Shown here in pieces: positions 6,044 to 8,893 of a stretch of DNA of 8,893 nucleotides. Source of the stretch: CADEED01 sp036274075 (GTDB taxonomy: Bacteria > Pseudomonadota > Gammaproteobacteria > Steroidobacterales > Steroidobacteraceae); contig DASUGK010000076.1 of NCBI GenBank assembly GCA_036274075.1, forward strand, positions 1 to 8,893. The letters run 5' to 3'. Positions within the stretch are counted from its first letter, which is position 1. Every line of letters starts with the position of its first letter. The translations under genes were made by a program, and so were the position numbers. Below the pieces are notes generated by a model, which saw only the letters and a program-made list of their open reading frames with translations, searched no databases and was not told where the DNA came from.

Positions 6044-8785
6044 ATGCGCCTCAATCCCTTCAAGAACATCCGACTCTCCACGCAGCTGTTCGCGCTGGTA
6101 GCCGTTTCACTGGCGATCGCCGCCGGGCTCATGGCCTACGCGGCACAGCAGGTGCAGGCGACGCAGGGCACGCTCAAGCACACCATCGACAACCGCATGG
6201 TGTCGGGCCAGGCCATCCAGGGCGTGGCCGATGCGTTGAGCCTGTCGCTCGAGGCCTCGCTCGATGTCATCGAGAAGAAGCAGACCGCGCAGGAAGCACA
6301 CGACCTGATCAAGGAGGCCGTGGACAAGGCGCACGACGACTGGGATCGCTACTTCCTGGGCGAAATGATCGAAGAAGAGCAGGCGCTGGCCGACGAGACC
6401 ACGCCCATGCTCGACGCCGCTTACGGCGCAATCGACAAGCTGCTCAAGAAGCTCGGCAATGACGAAGTCGCCGATCTCGCCGCCTGGCGCAACAACACGT
6501 TGCGCCCGGCGCTGGCCGATGGCTCGCGCAATCTCAAGAAGCTGATCGAGATGCAGCTCACGGCTGCCAACATGGATCTCGACAGGGCCAAGGCCAACTA
6601 CGAGACGGCGCAGCGCAACGGCATCATGCTGCTCTCCGGCGGCGCGTTGCTGGCCGTCGTGCTCGCGCTGTTCATCATCCGTGGCGCCATGCGCAAGCTC
6701 GGCGCCGATCCGCGCGAGGCCGCCGAAGTCGCGCGTCGCGTCGCCTCCGGCGACCTGCAGTTCGAGATGGAAGCCGGCAAACACGACGAAGTGAGCCTCA
6801 TGGGCGCGCTGCGCCAGATGAAGGCCAGCCTGCTGCATTCCAAGCTCGACTACGAAGGCCAGATCAACGCCATCGCCAAGGTGCAGGGTGTCATCGAGTG
6901 CACGCCCGCGGGCGATGTCATCAACGCCAATGAGATTTTCCTGAAGCTCCTCGGCTATTCGCTCGAGGACGTGCGCGGCAAGAACTACTCGATGTTCGTC
7001 GATGCCGAAGTGCGCGGCACCGCGAGCTACCAGGGCTTCTGGCCCGCGCTCGCGCGCGGCGAAAGCCGCCAGGGCGAATACCGCAAGGTCACGCGCGAGG
7101 GACGCGACGTGTGGGTGCAGGGTGTCTACAACCCCATCCTCGACGCCGAAGGCAAGCCGTCGAAGGTGGTTGCGTATCTCAGCGACATCACGAAGCAGCG
7201 CGAGGAAGCCATCCTGAACGCCGCCTTCCGCGGCGCGCTCAACCAGCTCGACGCCAACGTGATGGTGGCCGACAACTCGCTCAGGATCGTGTTCGTGAAC
7301 CCGGCCGCCGCCGCGATGCTGGCGCGTGCGCAGGAGTCATTCCGCCGCGACCTGCCGGCCTTCGACGCCGGCGCGCTGCAGGGCGCGAGCCTCGAGTCGA
7401 TGACGCGCGATCCGGCCGCATTGCGCGGCGAGATCGAACGCCTGACCTCCCTCGCGACGCGCGAGGAAGTGATCGGTGGCCGCACCATGAAGGCCATCAT
7501 GAGCCCGATGAAGGACGAGAACGGCCGCCGCCTCGGTACCGTGCTCGAGTGGTTCGACCGCACGCAGGAAGTCGCGACCGAGTCCGAGCTGCAGGGCGTG
7601 ATCGCCGCGGTCACGGCGGGCAATCTCAGCGACCGCATCTCGCTCGACGGCAAGCGCGACTTCTTCCTGACGCTTTCGCGCGGCATCAATGAGCTCGTCG
7701 ACGCCATCGGTGGCGTGGTCGAGGAAGTGCAGGGCCTGGTGGCCGCGGCCAACCAGGGCGATCTCACGCGCCGCATCGTCACCGAGGGCAAGGCGGGCCT
7801 GATGGTCAAGATCGGCGGCGGCATCAACGACCTGACCAGCAACCTGTCGTCGCTGGTGTCGCAGGTGAAGGCGGCTTCGATGGCCGTCAGCCGCGGCGCC
7901 GACGAGATCAGCCAGGGCAACGCCAACCTGTCGCAGCGCACCGAGGAGCAGGCGTCTTCGCTCGAGGAGACCGCGTCCTCGATGGAAGAGATGACCAGCA
8001 CCGTCAAGCAGAATGCCGACAACGCCGCGCAGGCCAACCAGCTCGCGGTCGCGGCACGCGACCAGGCCGAGAAGGGCGGCGCGGTCGTGGCCAAGGCCGT
8101 GAAGTCCATGGCCGAGATCAACGATGCCTCGCGCAAGATCAACGACATCATCGGCGTGATCGACGAGATCGCGTTCCAGACCAACCTGCTGGCGCTCAAC
8201 GCCGCGGTGGAAGCGGCGCGCGCCGGCGAACAGGGCCGCGGCTTCGCGGTGGTGGCCACCGAGGTGCGCAACCTCGCGGGCCGCTCGGCGACGGCGGCCA
8301 AGGAAATCAAGGCGCTGATCCAGGACAGCGTGCGCAAGGTCGACGAGGGCTCGTCGCTGGTGACGCAGTCGGGCGCGACGCTCGAGCAGATCGTCACCGC
8401 GGTCAAGAAAGTCACCGACATCGTGGCCGAAATCGCCGCGGCGTCGCGCGAGCAGTCCTCGGGCATCGAGCAGGTCAACAAGGCCGTCATGCAGCTCGAC
8501 GAAATGACGCAGCAGAACGCGGCACTGGTCGAGCAGGCGTCGGCTGCCAGCCAGTCCATGGCGGACCAGGCGCGCGGACTCAACGAATCCATGCAGCGTT
8601 ACCGCGTCAACGAAGTGCAGGAGGACGAGCTGGCGGCCACGCCGGTTGCCGCGGCACCCGCGGCGGCCGAACGCCGCAAGGCCGGGCGTCCGTGGACGCA
8701 GCCTGCCGCTCCCAAGGCCGCGGCACCGAAGCCGGCGACCGTGCCGGCCGCGGGCAACGGTGACACGGTCTGGAACGAATTCTGA
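6044..8785 (+). CDS. Methyl-accepting chemotaxis protein with two PAS domains and a C-terminal CheR/CheB tether
   Basis: A 913-residue chemoreceptor, larger than the usual 530-650 because of cytoplasmic insertions. In order: membrane helix 1 (about 13-33); a periplasmic, wholly helical region of about 160 residues that fits a four-helix-bundle ligand domain; membrane helix 2 (about 195-213); HAMP (214-270, with LGADPREAAEVARRVASGDL); PAS 1 (about 272-384, GVIECTPAGDVINANEIF ... GVYNPILDAEGKPSKVVAYLSDIT); PAS 2 (about 390-508, NVMVADNSLRIVFVNPAA ... LEWFDRTQEV); two more HAMP-like units (516-552 and 562-600, each with a GNL/GDL turn); then the signalling bundle with methylation-region helices (SLEETASSMEEM, 639-650) and the near-invariant tip EIAFQTNLLALNAAVEAARA (708-727) that binds CheA and CheW. 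After an Ala/Pro-rich linker (860-905) the protein ends VWNEF, fitting the xWxxF pentapeptide that docks CheR and CheB. The upstream cheW gene and weak AAAGAG before the ATG suggest a shared transcript. The ligand is unknown. Confidence 0.96.
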   Translation: MRLNPFKNIRLSTQLFALVAVSLAIAAGLMAYAAQQVQATQGTLKHTIDNRMVSGQAIQGVADALSLSLEASLDVIEKKQTAQEAHDLIKEAVDKAHDDWDRYFLGEMIEEEQALADETTPMLDAAYGAIDKLLKKLGNDEVADLAAWRNNTLRPALADGSRNLKKLIEMQLTAANMDLDRAKANYETAQRNGIMLLSGGALLAVVLALFIIRGAMRKLGADPREAAEVARRVASGDLQFEMEAGKHDEVSLMGALRQMKASLLHSKLDYEGQINAIAKVQGVIECTPAGDVINANEIFLKLLGYSLEDVRGKNYSMFVDAEVRGTASYQGFWPALARGESRQGEYRKVTREGRDVWVQGVYNPILDAEGKPSKVVAYLSDITKQREEAILNAAFRGALNQLDANVMVADNSLRIVFVNPAAAAMLARAQESFRRDLPAFDAGALQGASLESMTRDPAALRGEIERLTSLATREEVIGGRTMKAIMSPMKDENGRRLGTVLEWFDRTQEVATESELQGVIAAVTAGNLSDRISLDGKRDFFLTLSRGINELVDAIGGVVEEVQGLVAAANQGDLTRRIVTEGKAGLMVKIGGGINDLTSNLSSLVSQVKAASMAVSRGADEISQGNANLSQRTEEQASSLEETASSMEEMTSTVKQNADNAAQANQLAVAARDQAEKGGAVVAKAVKSMAEINDASRKINDIIGVIDEIAFQTNLLALNAAVEAARAGEQGRGFAVVATEVRNLAGRSATAAKEIKALIQDSVRKVDEGSSLVTQSGATLEQIVTAVKKVTDIVAEIAAASREQSSGIEQVNKAVMQLDEMTQQNAALVEQASAASQSMADQARGLNESMQRYRVNEVQEDELAATPVAAAPAAAERRKAGRPWTQPAAPKAAAPKPATVPAAGNGDTVWNEF

Positions 8786-8794
8786 AGGCGAGTG

Positions 8795-8822
8795 GATGAC
8801 TTGGTGCCGATGACTTGGTGCC
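8795..8822. repeat. Perfect 14-bp tandem duplication
   Basis: GATGACTTGGTGCC occurs twice with no gap (8795-8808 and 8809-8822), beginning 9 bases after the receptor stop codon. The duplication is noncoding. It may be a slippage product or the edge of an inserted element; it directly abuts the inverted-repeat element that follows. Confidence 0.9.
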
Positions 8823-8827
8823 GGGCC

Positions 8828-8893
8828 GGCATTTCGGCATTACGGCCGAGCCTACTAGCTCTTGCGAGGGCTGAGACGCAATGCCGAAATGCC
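8828..8893. repeat. 66-bp element bounded by a perfect 14-bp inverted repeat
   Basis: GGCATTTCGGCATT (8828-8841) is matched exactly by AATGCCGAAATGCC (8880-8893), with 38 bases between. The right arm ends on the last base of the window, so the repeat could be longer or part of something larger. The interior can form a smaller hairpin around AGCTC-TTGC-GAG (about 8856-8867). It could be a palindromic intergenic repeat, a miniature transposon end, or the 3' hairpin of the receptor transcript. No T run can be seen because the window stops. Confidence 0.85.

Noticed and set aside
7126..8592. A 488-codon open frame on the minus strand across the receptor gene.
   Set aside because: It is antisense to a clearly real coding sequence, has Ser/Ala/Arg-rich low-information content and no domain; long opposite-strand frames are common in GC-rich genes.
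8828..8893. Integron attC site or CRISPR repeat.
   Set aside because: The arms lack the RYYYAAC/GTTRRRY core sequences of attC, and only one inverted pair is present with no regularly spaced repeats.

Overview
This is an 8.9 kb GC-rich bacterial chromosomal window with compact genes on both strands. The protein families (M13 and M48 zinc peptidases, a YccA-type Bax-inhibitor-1 membrane protein, CheW, and a transmembrane chemoreceptor with a C-terminal CheR-docking tail) suggest a Gram-negative proteobacterium. A gammaproteobacterium related to Xanthomonadales, Nevskiales or Steroidobacterales is the most likely, but this is judged from protein similarity by memory only. I see no tRNA, rRNA, CRISPR array, integrase, transposase or phage gene.

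Layout. (1) Positions 2-1096, plus strand: C-terminal half of an M13 (neprilysin/PepO-like) metallopeptidase, cut by the window edge. (2) 1222-2802, plus: an M48 metallopeptidase lipoprotein with TPR repeats and a C-terminal beta-rich domain. (3) 2812-3294, minus: a small protein resembling only the C-terminal domain of tyrosinases; its stop lies 9 bases from that of the M48 gene. (4) 3397-3420: a strong hairpin, read as the terminator of (5), a YccA/BI-1 family seven-helix membrane protein at 3445-4140, minus. (6) 4291-4878, plus: an unrecognised secreted protein, divergent from the BI-1 gene. (7) 4915-4944: a bidirectional terminator. (8) 4968-5249, minus: a small secreted protein with two cysteines. 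(9) 5492-6001 and 6044-8785, plus: cheW followed 42 bases later by a 913-residue PAS-containing chemoreceptor. (10) 8786-8893: noncoding, with a perfect tandem duplication and a perfect 14-bp inverted repeat ending exactly at the window edge.

How the genes fit together. The left part is weighted toward envelope proteolysis and quality control: two different zinc metallopeptidases expected outside the cytoplasm, plus a relative of YccA, which in E. coli modulates the FtsH protease. They do not form one operon, so a functional link is only suggested by proximity. The right part is a clear chemosensory pair: a receptor with a periplasmic helical sensor domain and two cytoplasmic PAS domains, beside the CheW adaptor that links receptors to CheA. 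CheA, CheY, CheR and CheB are not in the window and must be encoded elsewhere.

Most of the window is ordinary housekeeping and accessory gene content. The points most worth a second look are the stand-alone tyrosinase-type C-terminal domain, the inverted-repeat element at the right edge, and the receptor architecture. I did not find convincing evidence of a wholly new multi-gene system.
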